The notes beneath the pieces are model-generated. The model was not told the DNA's origin. It worked only from the letters and a program-made list of their open reading frames with translations, and searched no databases. From Eucommia ulmoides (lineage: Eukaryota > Streptophyta > Magnoliopsida > Garryales > Eucommiaceae), in assembly GCA_016647705.1 (NCBI GenBank), contig CM028333.1, positions 5,053,616 to 5,117,615 of the forward strand: a stretch of DNA of 64,000 nt, given 5' to 3'. Of this stretch, positions 35,085-49,410 are shown piece by piece (position 1 is the stretch's first letter; each line of letters opens with the position of its first letter). The position numbers and the translations under genes were made by a program.

Positions 35085-37340
35085 ATTCAAGGTTTTGATG
35101 AACAATTAAATATTGATATTTTTGGTAGAACTAATGATTTTATCAAGTATTTCAGATTTATAGTTCTATGTATTTGAGTAAGAAGAAGATTTGATGAAGA
35201 ATACATAAAGGGTGTAAGATGAACATGGCGAAAATATGAAGAGTTTTTAAGACGCTAAAGAAAAATAGGTGAAAATAACTTTTTACTTGTCTACTTTTGA
35301 TGCAACCCGAATTAGGATCATGCACGACACTTAAAATGAGTTAATTCTATGTGTGTCATTATAAGAAGTGATAAGTTTAAAGATCCTAAAATGAGATATT
35401 GTATGTGCTCCTTATGTGAAATGATTTTGATAATTGACCTAATTGAAAATGTATTTTGAAGTATAAAATATTGGGTTTTCGGGTTAATTCGGTCAACTAA
35501 GAAAAGCAATCGATCGACTTATTAAAACAATGAATTTTAGGAGTTAAAATGGAGTCATACTAATCCAACCAGTCAACCAAAAAAAGCAATCAGTCAACCA
35601 TTTTAAAGAGTAGTTGAAATGGGTAAGGAATTTAGCACACTGATCCAATCGATCAACTGAATGAGAAGAATCAATCAACCGAATGAAGCAGTGTCTAAGT
35701 TGAAGGAATTGGGGAAGATACTGATCAATTCGATCAACTGATAGGGCGTGGTCGGTTAACCGAATAAGTATAAGGCCAACGATTATTTCAGCCTTGGCAC
35801 AAGTCTGTCAACTGGATGGATTTGGTCGGTCAACTGACTGCTACAGTGAAATCAACAACTACTTTGTTGTTTTAGTCCATATATTTCGGTTTTGATGATT
35901 CCAATAGAAGGATTTGGGGGATTTGAATATAATTCAAATATTTACAATATATTATGTGATTCCTATTGATATGATCTATATATTTTGAGATTATCTTAAT
36001 TTAAATGATTTAATATTTCTTATTTCTATGGTTTTAAATTGAGAATAGTTTTATGAACTTAAATGAGAGATTTAAAAGTTATTTTTAAGTGAAATATATC
36101 TGAAATGAAATGTAATGTTGCATGGGCTCTTATAATGTCATGTTATGACATATTTTTGAAAAAATAGTCATTGGAGGGCTAGTTCTAGGTCTATTTAATA
36201 AGACCAACGGGATTAAGTTTTGACCTATCAAGAACATCAGTTTGAGCTATTTTAAGAATGAGATTTTTGTTGAGATTTCTATGAGAGATTTTATATAAAT
36301 TATTGATCTAAAGTGTTTGTTGTTTGGCATCACCGATTTAAGTTCCAATTGCAATATTATCATTGTCATCGGTATTTTCCCGGTGAAATCTATTGAAGAT
36401 TTATTATTTTCTTTAAAGTTATATTATCTTGATTGCTTGGTATAAGATTACTAGAAAATTGTTTTAAATTTAAAAGCCTAAAAATCTTTTTCAAACAATT
36501 TTTGTCTGTTTATTTGATTACGTGCTAAATTAGTGTTACCCACTTTATTTATTAATCATATTTTAATTGTCTCACATCGTATCTATCACGTAATAATTGT
36601 TTGAGCCATTAATTGAGTATATTTGTATTGAGGTGGTAGAAACTCTTTATGGGAAGAAACTTGCAATTTTTTATATTTATGAATTTGAGCGAATTAGACC
36701 TGTTTGGGATAGTGTTTAGTTAGGATAACTAGTTTTCGATCTTTTTTTTTGTGGAAAAAAATTAGGGTTTGATCTTTATCTTGCAAAAATGTTAGGTTAT
36801 TATTTTCCCTTGAAAAAAATTAGATTTTGATTCTCCTTGCAATAGAATTGAGTGATTGTAAAGATTTTTCCAAAACCTGAGAAAATGATAAGTATAAAAG
36901 TGTGAGAAAGTGATAAGTTTGATCTTTAGCCTGTTAAAAGGCTTAGGTTTTGATTTTGCTTGTAATAGAATTATGTTAGTATTGAGCCTAGTAAAAAGAT
37001 ATGGTTCTTCCTGAGCCTGTAAAAAGGATAATTGTAAAAGTTGATTATGTGTTTGTAAAAGATCGTGAGTTGTATGGGTTTGGTTCCTACATGCTAAAAG
37101 AATTAAGGGGTTTAGTGGATAGCAAATATCCGTGGAGCTGGAGGGACTGGATGTAAGTAAGATTAACTTACCGAACAAGGATATATTGTTATGTGTTGCA
37201 ATGCTTATTTTGTTATATTGTGTTTAGGTGTGTAATTAAAAGTAAACACATTTTCGGTGCATAATAAGATAATAATTTATTTAGAAAAATTGATTATTTG
37301 TGTTTAAGTGTTCAATTGTTACATTTTTAGTAACTTTCGG
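35085..37340 (+). mobile_element. Long LTR fossil with repeated GGTCAACTG boxes
   Basis: An LTR-like unit in the plus orientation. Its first part (35090-35460) matches the reverse complement of about 42000-42410: TTGATATTTTTGGTAGAACTA faces a near-identical phrase, and GAAGTGATAAGTTTAA is shared. Between 35490 and 35850 about ten short boxes of the form CGGTCAACTG / CGATCAACTG / AGTCAACC are scattered. Its last third is the inverted partner of 34230-35000. No coding region is present, and no family can be named. Confidence 0.55.
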
Positions 37341-37393
37341 ATAGCTTTTTGGGCCAACTCTTCCGTTCTTAATTACATTTCCCAAAACTACAG

Positions 37394-37434
<41 letters not shown>
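37394..37434. repeat. (CA)n microsatellite
   Basis: About 20 CA units following the sequence ACTACAGGTA. Confidence 0.95.
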
Positions 37435-37437
<3 letters not shown>

Positions 37438-37580
37438 TCTAAATTATACCTATAATGATTATTTTTCTAAAGATAAGACCATAAATATCATATATAGATC
37501 CCGAGCGGGGAAACGATGGTTCGAAAAATGCTCAAATTAAAATCAAGTCATTCACTCATAATATCAATAATAATCTAAAA

Positions 37581-39024
37581 CACAATCCTCGGAAACGGCG
37601 CCAAAAACTTGGTGGTGGAATATCACGTCGCCACTTTCACCGCAAGTGTACGGGTCAAGTTTTAGTATAGATCAGAAAAGCAGGGGTTGTCGTATCCACA
37701 GGGATTGGATTAGACGATGTTGTTGAGTACCGTGATTGTTATAACCTTACTTTATTTAGGCAATAAAAATGTAGTTTTTATAATTAAATATACTATACTA
37801 AATTAACTAACTAAATTATAATACTAATATATGACGTTAATGGGAATTATTGTCTAGGGATTAACTTCATTCACCAAAACATATTCAATTAAATCTAGTT
37901 TACATTTACGGCATTCAAGCTATCCGACAATCTCGATATCGAAATCTCAAATACTACCTCTCCTGAGTGTAAAGTGAATGAATATATGACTTCGCGTCAA
38001 CGAAGAAATCCCCCTCAACGTCTATACGACACTAAGTCACATGAGTCTTTCCCTAACCTCACGAATTGCACACTTTCTAACTCCCTCCCGAATTATTAGA
38101 TCGTCGCGTTGTGTTTAAATCCTAATCCAAATCCGAGGTTACCTCTTATGAGTATCAAATTTCGTATTCTCAATATATCATAACAAGCATGTAGACATGG
38201 AAAACGGTAAACACAATCGGATAAACAAGAACAACCATTAACAAAACATCAATTTTATACAAAAAACGTTTTCATGAAGTCAATCGCTCCATAGACAATA
38301 TATGATTAACTACTTATGGCCGTAGCCCTATATACAATGAAATATAAGCTAAACATATATAAACTATCAACCAAAACTAAGAGTAAAAGAGAGAAACGAG
38401 GAGACTAGCCATTATCTAAAGAATCGCCGCCAAAAATTGCTCCGAGAACGCTCCCTCCTTCTTGCCCTTGTGATCTTCCCTTGGTTGATAGTGGTTTGGA
38501 GCTCTCAAACCTTCCCAAAACGTTTTAGGGTGTTTGGAAGAAGAGAAGATGATATAGGGATAAAAAAATATCACAAAATATCCCAAAATATCAATTATGT
38601 CAGTTGCCTAACCGCCGCGGTGATGGGATCACCGCTGCGGCGGTATAAATACAGAGAGTTTAGCAACTCTATGTTGTTTTACCGCCGCAGCGGTGGTGTC
38701 ACCACTGCGAAGGTGACACCCTTTGGTAATTTGGCTGTAACATTTTCGTCCGAACTTCGATTGAGGCGATTCAAAAACCTATAGAAATCTAAGAAAAAGA
38801 TCTACAACTTCCATGCTTTGAGGTTTTCCAAAAAATAAAATAGAAGCATGTTCAAAATTGGTCTTGAAGTTACTGCATCTGTACCGACTTTGCCTCTTTT
38901 CACCCATTTATTCAAAAACCTATCAAACAATACAAAAAAATATTAAACTAATAAAAGTGATTGAAAACACACAAATATCTGAATATAAAAGTACTTGATT
39001 TGTTGGTAAATAAATCACTCATCA
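37581..39024 (-). mobile_element. Athila-like LTR with primer-binding site, LTR1
   Basis: On the minus strand the LTR runs from about 39024 (TGATGAGTGATTTATTTACC) to about 37610. It is followed by TGGCGCCGTTTCCGAGGATT (37603-37584), which matches the primer-binding site style of plant Athila/Tat Ty3 elements (TGGCGCCGTTGCCGGGG). To its right, 39029-39060 on the minus strand reads CTTGAGGACAAACAAACG and onwards, the polypurine-tract region typical of the same group. A GC-rich palindromic pair of boxes (ACCGCCGCGGTGATG...) lies at about 38605-38725. No coding sequence is present. Confidence 0.7.
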
Positions 39025-39082
39025 AATACCTCCAAACTCAAACGTTTGTTTGTCCTCAAGCAAAAACACACAAACAAGAACT

Positions 39083-41311
39083 TGGTGGCGAAATATTACG
39101 TCGTCACTTTCACCGCAAGTGTACGAGTCAAGTTTAAGTATATATGGGAAGGAGTAGGGGTTGTCATATCCACAAGAATTGGTTGAGATTATTATCGAGT
39201 ACTGTAATTATCATAACCTAACTTTATTTAGGCGATAAAAAATAATTTATAATTAATTAATACTAATACTAAATTAATTAATCTAATTATACTATATTAC
39301 TAATATGAGATGTTTAAGGGAAAAGATTATCTAGGGATTAATAGGGGTGTGCACGGGTCGAAACCCGCCAGTTTTGCCCTAACCCGCCACCCGACCCGAA
39401 AGTCGTCGGGTCAGAAATAGTGAACCCATTACTCGACCGATTTTATTAAGCAACCGACAGTGTCGGATGGTTCGGGTTCGGTTGGAATACAACGGTTGAG
39501 AAGGAGATGAGGATTTAGGAATGAAAACCTTGAATTGAACAAACAAATTCGCAGAACTAACAATCAGAGAAATAAAGCTAACAAATCAGAAAAGCAAAAT
39601 CAAATCTACATTAATGAAACAGAAACAAAAACAAAAACAAAAACACACAAATGACACTCGCCGACAACAGAAACGAAAACATGAATATTCACATATCGAA
39701 AGAACATAAACAAAAACACACCTTAGTTGTCAATTGTCATTGATTGAAGAAGATTCGTCGTTGATTGAAGAAGATTCGTTGTTCGTTGTTCGTCGAAGAA
39801 GAACTGAAGAAGAAGAAGAAGATTCGTCGTTTGTCGCTTGTCGTTCGTCGGAGAATAAAAACAAGCCATTGACCAAAGAAGATTCGTCGAAGAAGAAGAA
39901 CTGTAGAAGACGAACAATCAAAGAGGAAGAAGATTGCGGGTGGGAGATTGGAGCTTGAAAAGAGAGATCTAGAATGAAGGAGGTGGCTGTCGGCTGTGTG
40001 GTGAGACTGGAAGCCCTAGAAAAAAAATCGTATTTAAGCACAGACGGGTTCGGTCGGGTTTGCGGGTGGGAACTTGGAGATCCGAAAACCGATCCGAGAA
40101 TCTCTTTGTTCGGATCGGGTGACACTCGAACTGCATCTTAAGCCCATCAGGCCCGATGATTTTGGGCCGGGCCCGGTCGGTTTGTGCGGACGGGTCGGGC
40201 CCTCGGATTTTTTGCACAGGGCTAGGGATTAACTTCGTTTACAAAAATGTGTTTGGTCTCGTTTAGTTTATAATAACGACATTCATCCTATCCAACAATC
40301 TTTGTATCGTAAACTCACTCACCACCTCTCCCGAGTGTAAGATGAGTGAATATGCGACTTCGCGTCAACGAAGAAGTCCCTCTCAACGTCTTAACGATAC
40401 TAGGCCACATGAGTCTTGCCCCAACGTCATGGATTGCACACTTTCTAACTCTCTCCCGGGTTATTAGATCGTCGCATTGTGTTTACCCTAGTCCGAATTC
40501 GGGGTTACCTCTCCCGAGTATCAAACCTCGTATTCTCTCTCTATATAAACTAGCATATAATCAAAGAATAAAGGTAAATACAATCGAATAACGAAGAACA
40601 ACAATTAACGAAACACAACTCGAACAAACAATATTTTAATAAATATTATTAACTCCTAGACAAAATCCGTTTAGCTCATGGCCATAACCATTTATACAAT
40701 GATAAATGAACTACACATGCTCAACAAACTACCAAAGTTAAGAAATTAAAGAGAGAAACGAAAGAAACTTAGCCATAGTCCGAAGATTTGACGCTAAAAC
40801 AGTTTAACGATCGCTTCTCCTTCTTCGCAACGCGTTCTTTTCCTTCGAATTTGGTTCAGCACTCCCCAAAACACTCTTAAAATATTATGAACCCTAAGGG
40901 CTCTCTCTTGGCCAGGAGGAGAGGAGATGAGAATATATAAGACTCAAAATATCTAACAACTGTGCAGAGTGACCATCGTGGTGGTAGGTATGTCGGTTTG
41001 GGTCATGGCCTCGGCGGTGGGTGCAGAGACCTCATGTTCTTTCACCGTCACGGCGGTAGGTTTTCAACAACTTTAGGGCCTTCTCTGCATCTTAACTGCC
41101 GCGACGGTGGGCTGCAGGTTATGAATTTTTCCATTTTGCTTGTTTTTCCACCGTTCTTGATCCGATTTGATCGTTTATGATCCGTTTTCATCCCTTTTCA
41201 CCCCACACGCTTGATTTATACAAAAATACATAAAAACATATTAAAACATAATAAACATACTCTAAAACTAACAACTTTGGTTTGAAAATAGATAGGTAAT
41301 TACACCTATCA
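39083..41311 (-). mobile_element. Athila-like LTR, LTR2 (interrupted by a hAT MITE)
   Basis: A second copy of the LTR: TTGGTGGCGAAATATTACGTCG matches the TTGGTGGTGGAATATCACG start of LTR1, the CGCAAGTGTACG phrase is shared, and so is the block CTCCCGAGTGTAAG (40337 against 37971). It ends at 41311 with the inverse of TGATAGGTGTAATTACC. Without the MITE at 39342-40224 its length (~1.35 kb) is close to that of LTR1. Only about 58 bp separate it from LTR1. It contains further GCGGTGG boxes at 40970-41120. Confidence 0.65.
39342..40224. mobile_element. hAT-type MITE with 8-bp target duplication
   Basis: Starts TAGGGGTGTGCACGGGTCG and ends TTTGCACAGGGCTA, an imperfect inverted pair, between perfect 8-bp duplications GGGATTAA (39334-39341 and 40225-40232). 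Sub-terminal parts are full of CCCGACCCG/CGGGTCGGG phrases. The centre (39735-39910) is a minisatellite of GAAGAAGATTCGTCG-like units. 8-bp duplications with TAGGG ends are typical of plant hAT elements. The reading frames over the centre are repeat artefacts. Confidence 0.88.
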
Positions 41312-41449
41312 CAAATTACTCATTCCTGGGTACAAATGAGATTTCAAGGAAGGAGCCTTGGTCGACGTATGCTCCTGCGTGGTACTTTGTATTCATGAAT
41401 GTGTCCACATCACGGTGATAGTGAATATATGACTGGGGCCCTGGTGCTG

Positions 41450-42450
41450 ACTCGGTGATACCCCAAAACGTCATCATCACATATAATATACCCCTTTAAA
41501 TCTAAAATGTTTGACTAAAAAATACTATTTTAAAATACTCAATCTAGTCTCCAAAAAATTTTGATTCAAAATTCTTAAAAATAGAAAATGGTTTTTCCAG
41601 TAAATCTTATAGATATATGAAATATAATCAAAACCTCTTAAAATTTGATTTTATAACGTTCAAAGACTTAAAATTTGGGTTAAAAATATCGAAAATCGGA
41701 TTGGTCAAACAAACTGAAAAATACTCATTCGGTCGACTAGCCATGCCAGTGGTCGACCGGTTGCTTCTTCAATGGCTCATTTTCCAATCGTTGACAACCA
41801 TTCGGTCGATCGGGCGGTCGACTGTTTTAGGCTTTAAATCTAACGTCAACCCTGTCGATCAACCATTATGCCTAAAACTCCAAAACACGTAACCTGAATC
41901 TGTCAGTCGACTAATATCCACGTCAGTGGGCCGTTCAGGCCAAAAATAGAAAAATACCTAACGTAATTCTCCCAATCAACCACCTACCTTGTCAGTCGAC
42001 CGTTCAGGCCAAAAAACTCATTTTTCATATTTTTAAAATATTTTCTTAAACGATACTTTTAGGAAAAACATTTAAACACTTAAACTTATCACTTCTAACC
42101 ATAACTAATATAATTCAAATTATTTCATAAAGTATCATGCGTGATCATAATCAAGTTGCATTAAAAGCATTAAATATTGAGTTATTTTTACCTAGAAATA
42201 CAAAAAACCTTTTATGCTCCAAAAATCTTCAATGTCTTCATTACAACCATATTGAATCTTTCATCAAAGGTCATCTTGAAATCCATTATTTTTCTTATTG
42301 TCTCAATTAGATCGTAATTCTAAAAGCACTCAATAAAATCATTAGTTTCATAAAAATATCAACGTTTAATTGTCTATCAAAATATCTACGATCAACAATA
42401 TTTCTATTGTTCTAATATCTCATATTAATGGTTTGAGAGTCATCACTCTC
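41450..42450 (-). mobile_element. LTR fragment, inverted relative to 35085-37340
   Basis: Reverse-complement matches to 35090-35460 include the TTTTATTGAGTGC/TTTTATCAAGTAT region (42330), the ATGATCACGCATGAT / AGGATCATGCACGAC region (42140) and the GAAGTGATAAGTTTAA phrase (about 42085). Several GGTCGACCG / CAGTCGACTG boxes lie at 41730-42000, equivalent to the boxes at 35490-35850. It is non-coding and diverged. Confidence 0.55.
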
Positions 42451-43019
42451 AAAAAAGAAAACAACAGAACAAGTTAGATTAGATCGTTGAAGACCAGTTT
42501 TCAACAATCCAATACTAACTATAAACAATTAAGAATCAAAGTTATTAAATGTCTTTAGTCTCCGCTTTTTAATCACATTAAAGAGCTACCATATTTCAAC
42601 TTTACATTCAAAGTGTACAACAACATTAATATAATAATATCAAAATATATTTTATTATTAATTTACTTGAAATTATTACTTAAAACAAGTTCGCCTGGGA
42701 GTGTCTATAGGTTTATCCCTAACTGTTAGGAGATTTCAACCTAAAATCATATGATAATAGGTGGAGTAGCTACTTTTATACATAGACAATTTTGAAAATC
42801 TCACAAATTCGATATTGTTCTGATAGATGCATGAATGAGAATCTAATATTAAAAACAAAACAGATCTGGAATTGGGAACAAAATATAGAATTAATCAATT
42901 TCAAGATAAACTTAGTATTAATTAATCCTAATTATATGGGACTAGGTTTTATGCTTTCATCTGCCAAAAAACATGACCAAATACTACCAAACATTAGAAT
43001 AAAATTAAATTTAATGAAA

Positions 43020-43390
43020 TTATTATTTTACGATTTAAAATTTTAATTAAATTATCATTTTACCCTTTAAATTTCTAACACATATATCCTTTAATTTTTA
43101 TTTTATTTTTTTACACTTCTCTCATCCCTCCTTTTTCCTCTCGATGCCATCTTTTCCGGCGAGAATCCAGCGTCGACGCTGGCTGGCGGTGCCGGATTTT
43201 CTTCTTTCTCTTTCTCTCTCACACACACACATACACACACAAACATACACATCTATCTTCTAACTAACCCCCCAACCTCGTCGGTACCCCTACCCCCCAC
43301 CCTATCGATAACACCACCGCCCACCTCTCACTGGCACCCTACTCTCCGTTCACCGCCTCCTCCTTTTCCATCTTTTTTTTTTCTTCTTCT

Positions 43391-43451
<61 letters not shown>

Positions 43452-43480
43452 TATCTGGAACTTAATTTGGTTTATGTTCG
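43020..43480. other. GC-richer transposon-like core with palindrome and microsatellite
   Basis: Contains a perfect 16-bp palindrome CCAGCGTCGACGCTGG (43167-43182), an ACACAC-rich stretch, a CCACC-rich stretch and a (CT)n(TA)n microsatellite (about 43394-43451). It resembles the GC-rich cores of the inverted-repeat elements at 6705-7360 and 31291-31868. No gene is supported. Confidence 0.45.
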
Positions 43481-43499
43481 AATTTTCTCTATTTGAAAA

Positions 43500-43830
43500 A
43501 AAAATGTATGCTTTTCAAGAAGAAACTTTATTGTATTTATGCATTCCATTCCTGATTTATTCCCAATATTAATCAAATATTGGAATGAGAATGGTCATTC
43601 CAATACCACATCTAACCTCTTCTGCCACAAACGTAGGAATGATAAAACATTAACTAAACATTGGAATGTGAATGATCATTTTAATACTACATCTAATCTC
43701 TTCTGCCACTAAATATACGAATGATAATTCTCATTCCATTATATTATCATAGTAATTCCAATCATATTATCATTCTATTCAATTTCATTCAATTCTAGTA
43801 TACCAAACGCAACTTAAATAGTTTAAATTA
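43500..43830. mobile_element. Decayed 'GGAATG' MITE remnants
   Basis: Repeated TTGGAATGAGAATGGTCATTCC-like phrases (near 43580 and 43660) and CTAACCTCTTCTGCCAC-like phrases (near 43613 and 43695) form two diverged direct copies. The end TACCAAACGCAACTT is typical of plant MITE termini. Confidence 0.4.
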
Positions 43831-44487
43831 ACTAGGTACAAATTTTAATTATAATTCATATTCTCTTTTTTGTGTGTGTGTAATTACAGTAAAATATAGT
43901 TTAAAAATGGGAAAATGACCATTTTAATTCATTTTAAGGTACAAAATAATATTTAATACCCATGATATATAATTATACTAAATAATCATGTTGATTTGAC
44001 CTTTTGAACATAATAATTCTATTTTTAAATTTTTTAGATTTTGCATGACAAAAATTTCCACCACTAATTTTCGGCATTGACAAGTGATTAACATTTACTT
44101 ATTAAGTTAAATTCAAATAAAACAGTTACTGTGAATAAAAGTAGTGGAGATATTCTCAAAATATCTATTCTAAAAAACAAAAAAACAGTTACCATAATTA
44201 ATTATATTAAAAGCTTAATTATATTAAAAGCTCTTGCAAATAATCCCGTAAGAAAACAATTTTGTTTTGTTTTTTACATGATTAAATTATGCAACCATGA
44301 TCGTTTATTTTAAATATTCAAAATGACATTTTAATCACATTTTTTTGCATGAAATAATATAATACGTGTTGAATTCAACACATTAAGTTATTTATGAAAT
44401 TTGAAATTAGTCATTCACAATTATGTTGAATTCAATAATCTGTGTGAAATTTAACATGATCATTTAATTAAGAAAATTTGATTACTA

Positions 44488-45362
44488 AAGACATGTTTGA
44501 TAACCACTCATTTTTTAAGTGCTGAATTTTTTTTTATTTGTTTGATAAGTACAAAATTTGAATGCTGAAAATAGATAATTTACTTAAGTACCCTTGAATA
44601 AAGATAATACAAAAAAAAAAAAAAAAAAAAAAAATAGAGAACAAAATAATAAAATAAAAACACCAATAACATACTAAAAAATTCAATATATAATTATCAC
44701 AACTTAACAATAATATAGAATTCAACTGCAAAAAAACTCGTGCATCGAATTCAGTAGAATCAATGTTGTAAAAGGCGGAGTTTTTTCGGCCAATTCAGGA
44801 CGGGACATGGGGCATAAGCTCTGCGATACATAAATTTTTAATATTTTAAAAATATTATATATAATTAAAAAATACCCAAAAAATAATTTTAAAAGATATA
44901 TTTGAATTATGAAGAATAGATATAAATTCATCAATAAATTATTATATATGAATATAATATATTAATATTATAGTTATTATTTATTAAGTTATAATTTATA
45001 ATTAAAATAATGTTATAACTTATAATTTATAAATAAATAAAACAGAAAAAATAAAAAGAGAAAATTAGATTTAAAAAAAAAATAACAGATTAAAAAACAC
45101 ACACAAAAAAAACATGCATATTCAAAACAGATATGGGGCATTATCTGTAATTATTTGCCTTCTATAGCTGCGAAATGAATTAAACAAAATGAATTAAGTT
45201 AAGGGGTCTTTGCTGAATTTTTTTACTTAAATTTTGACCTAATTTTTAAGTTAACTTAATTAATTAAATGATCCTAATTGCATTTATCAAACAAACTTAA
45301 TAAATTAAGTACTTAATATAATAAGTTTTAAGTACTGAATTTGATTATTAAACAAGTCCTAA
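44488..45362. mobile_element. MITE-like element with TIR-type ends
   Basis: The left end GACATGTTTGATAACC, then TTTAAGTGCTGAATTT, is the imperfect inverse of the right end, AGTACTGAATTTGATTATTAAACAAGTC. Inside, TTTGTTTGATAAGTAC faces TTTATCAAACAAAC. The middle (44750-45180) contains a possible second insertion around GGCGGAGTTTTTTCGGCC. There is no coding sequence. No target duplication could be fixed. Confidence 0.5.
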
Positions 45363-46554
45363 CATTCGAAACTTGTATTGAATTTAATATACAAATAATT
45401 ATTGTGTTGAATTTAATATCGTCACTTAATTAGAAAATGTTATCATTATTTAATTTTGTGTGACATGCTCTAAATACTAGTTAAATATGTACCAAAAATA
45501 TCTTTTTTTTAAAAAAAGAGATAGTACGAATTATAAGTTTTACATTAAAATTACAATTTATTAATAATCATATTTATATCATTTTTGTGTAACCATTTTT
45601 CATTGAATTCAAATTGTATATATATTTTAATTTTTAGTGTGTTAAATTCAACATAATTGTTATTGACAACTTAAACCATCTTAATATGTTGAACTCAACA
45701 TTATTTTTTGTTCTTCCACACAACATACCATTTCGATATCATTTTCAAAACTCTAAAATAGATAATCATTTATGTGTAATTTGTTAAAGAAAAGAACAAA
45801 AAGAAATTGATCAATCGTTTGTGTTTTGAGAAGACGTTTTATGTTGTTTAGTTATGGTAACCATCCTAAGATTTCAAAGTACTTAATAGTGAAAAAATTG
45901 AACTGTCAAAATGGAATTAACAGTTGTTCAGAAGAACAAATCTGTTTGCATCTGCCAAAATATTCTTTTTGTTCATGGAAGAAACATTGAGATCGTTCAT
46001 AGTTTCAGTACCAAAACAAGACCCCTTGGTAAACAACCCTTCAAAAACTTAACTACCCTTACAATAGGATGATATTGATATTGGCCATCAATGAAGAAGG
46101 CCGCACTCGACTACATCCAGTGAAGCGACGACAAATGCCAGAGATTCTCAAGAGATCAAAGTACCAGCTCAACATCATACCCCAATTCTGAGCACATGAC
46201 CAATTACTCAATGGGGAATGGATGTGCACAGCAGAAATATACAAATCAATTTATCTGAAAATAAACGCCCAAACATAACAAAACCATCAAAAACAAACTC
46301 AAACCAGTTCTTTATGTAACAGATGCTATTAAAAGAAACAAGTCTCAAATAAATGATCATATCATTAAAAACAAAAAGATAAAATTAAACAAAACTTCTT
46401 AATGATGAAAACAATAAGCAAACATGAACTGTTAAAACAAAAACATTCTAACATAGGACGATGTTCAAAAAGAAACAGGCCAAATGAGAAGAACAAGGTA
46501 CCATAAATACCTAAAGCATTAGCGGTACAGAACTACGGAGGCTTTTTCGTTCAC

Positions 46555-49200
<2,646 letters not shown>

Positions 49201-49314
49201 GGTTGCTGCTCGCCGTCGGCGAGGTTCTTAGTCTCGCGAGAATGGAGGACAGAGGGAGGGAAGGACTGCCGAGGCGTGAACTGAAATAGTGGAGAGAGCG
49301 GAGACCTTGTGTAT

Positions 49315-49410
49315 ATGCCGAAACCCTGAGGGCTTTTAAGCGTTTGCTTCAAGGCCCGTCAATTTGGGCCAGTTAAAGCAGGATGTATTAAAATGAAAAA
49401 GCCCAAAGAC
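49315..49410 (-). promoter_or_regulatory. RPS9 promoter elements (site II and telo-box-like)
   Basis: Upstream of RPS9 lie two site II motifs, GGCCCA/TGGGCC at 49365-49370 and TGGGCT (minus strand) at 49400-49405, plus AAACCCT at 49321-49327, a near match to the telo box. Site II with telo-box sequences is known from promoters of plant ribosomal protein and cell-proliferation genes, where TCP and Pur-alpha-type factors bind. The arrangement fits the gene's expected growth-linked expression. Confidence 0.65.

Noticed and set aside
38437-38784. 115-residue plus-strand frame
   Set aside because: It lies inside Athila-like LTR1, and the same sequence context is non-coding in LTR2.
39723-40217. 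Several overlapping frames of 64-131 residues
   Set aside because: All lie in the hAT MITE and are produced by its GAAGAAGATTCGTCG minisatellite and CCCGACCCG repeats.
46059-46250. Possible C/D snoRNA (ATGATA and CTGA motifs)
   Set aside because: The box C motif is not canonical, there is no terminal stem and no guide region could be paired, so it is reported only as an unexplained block.
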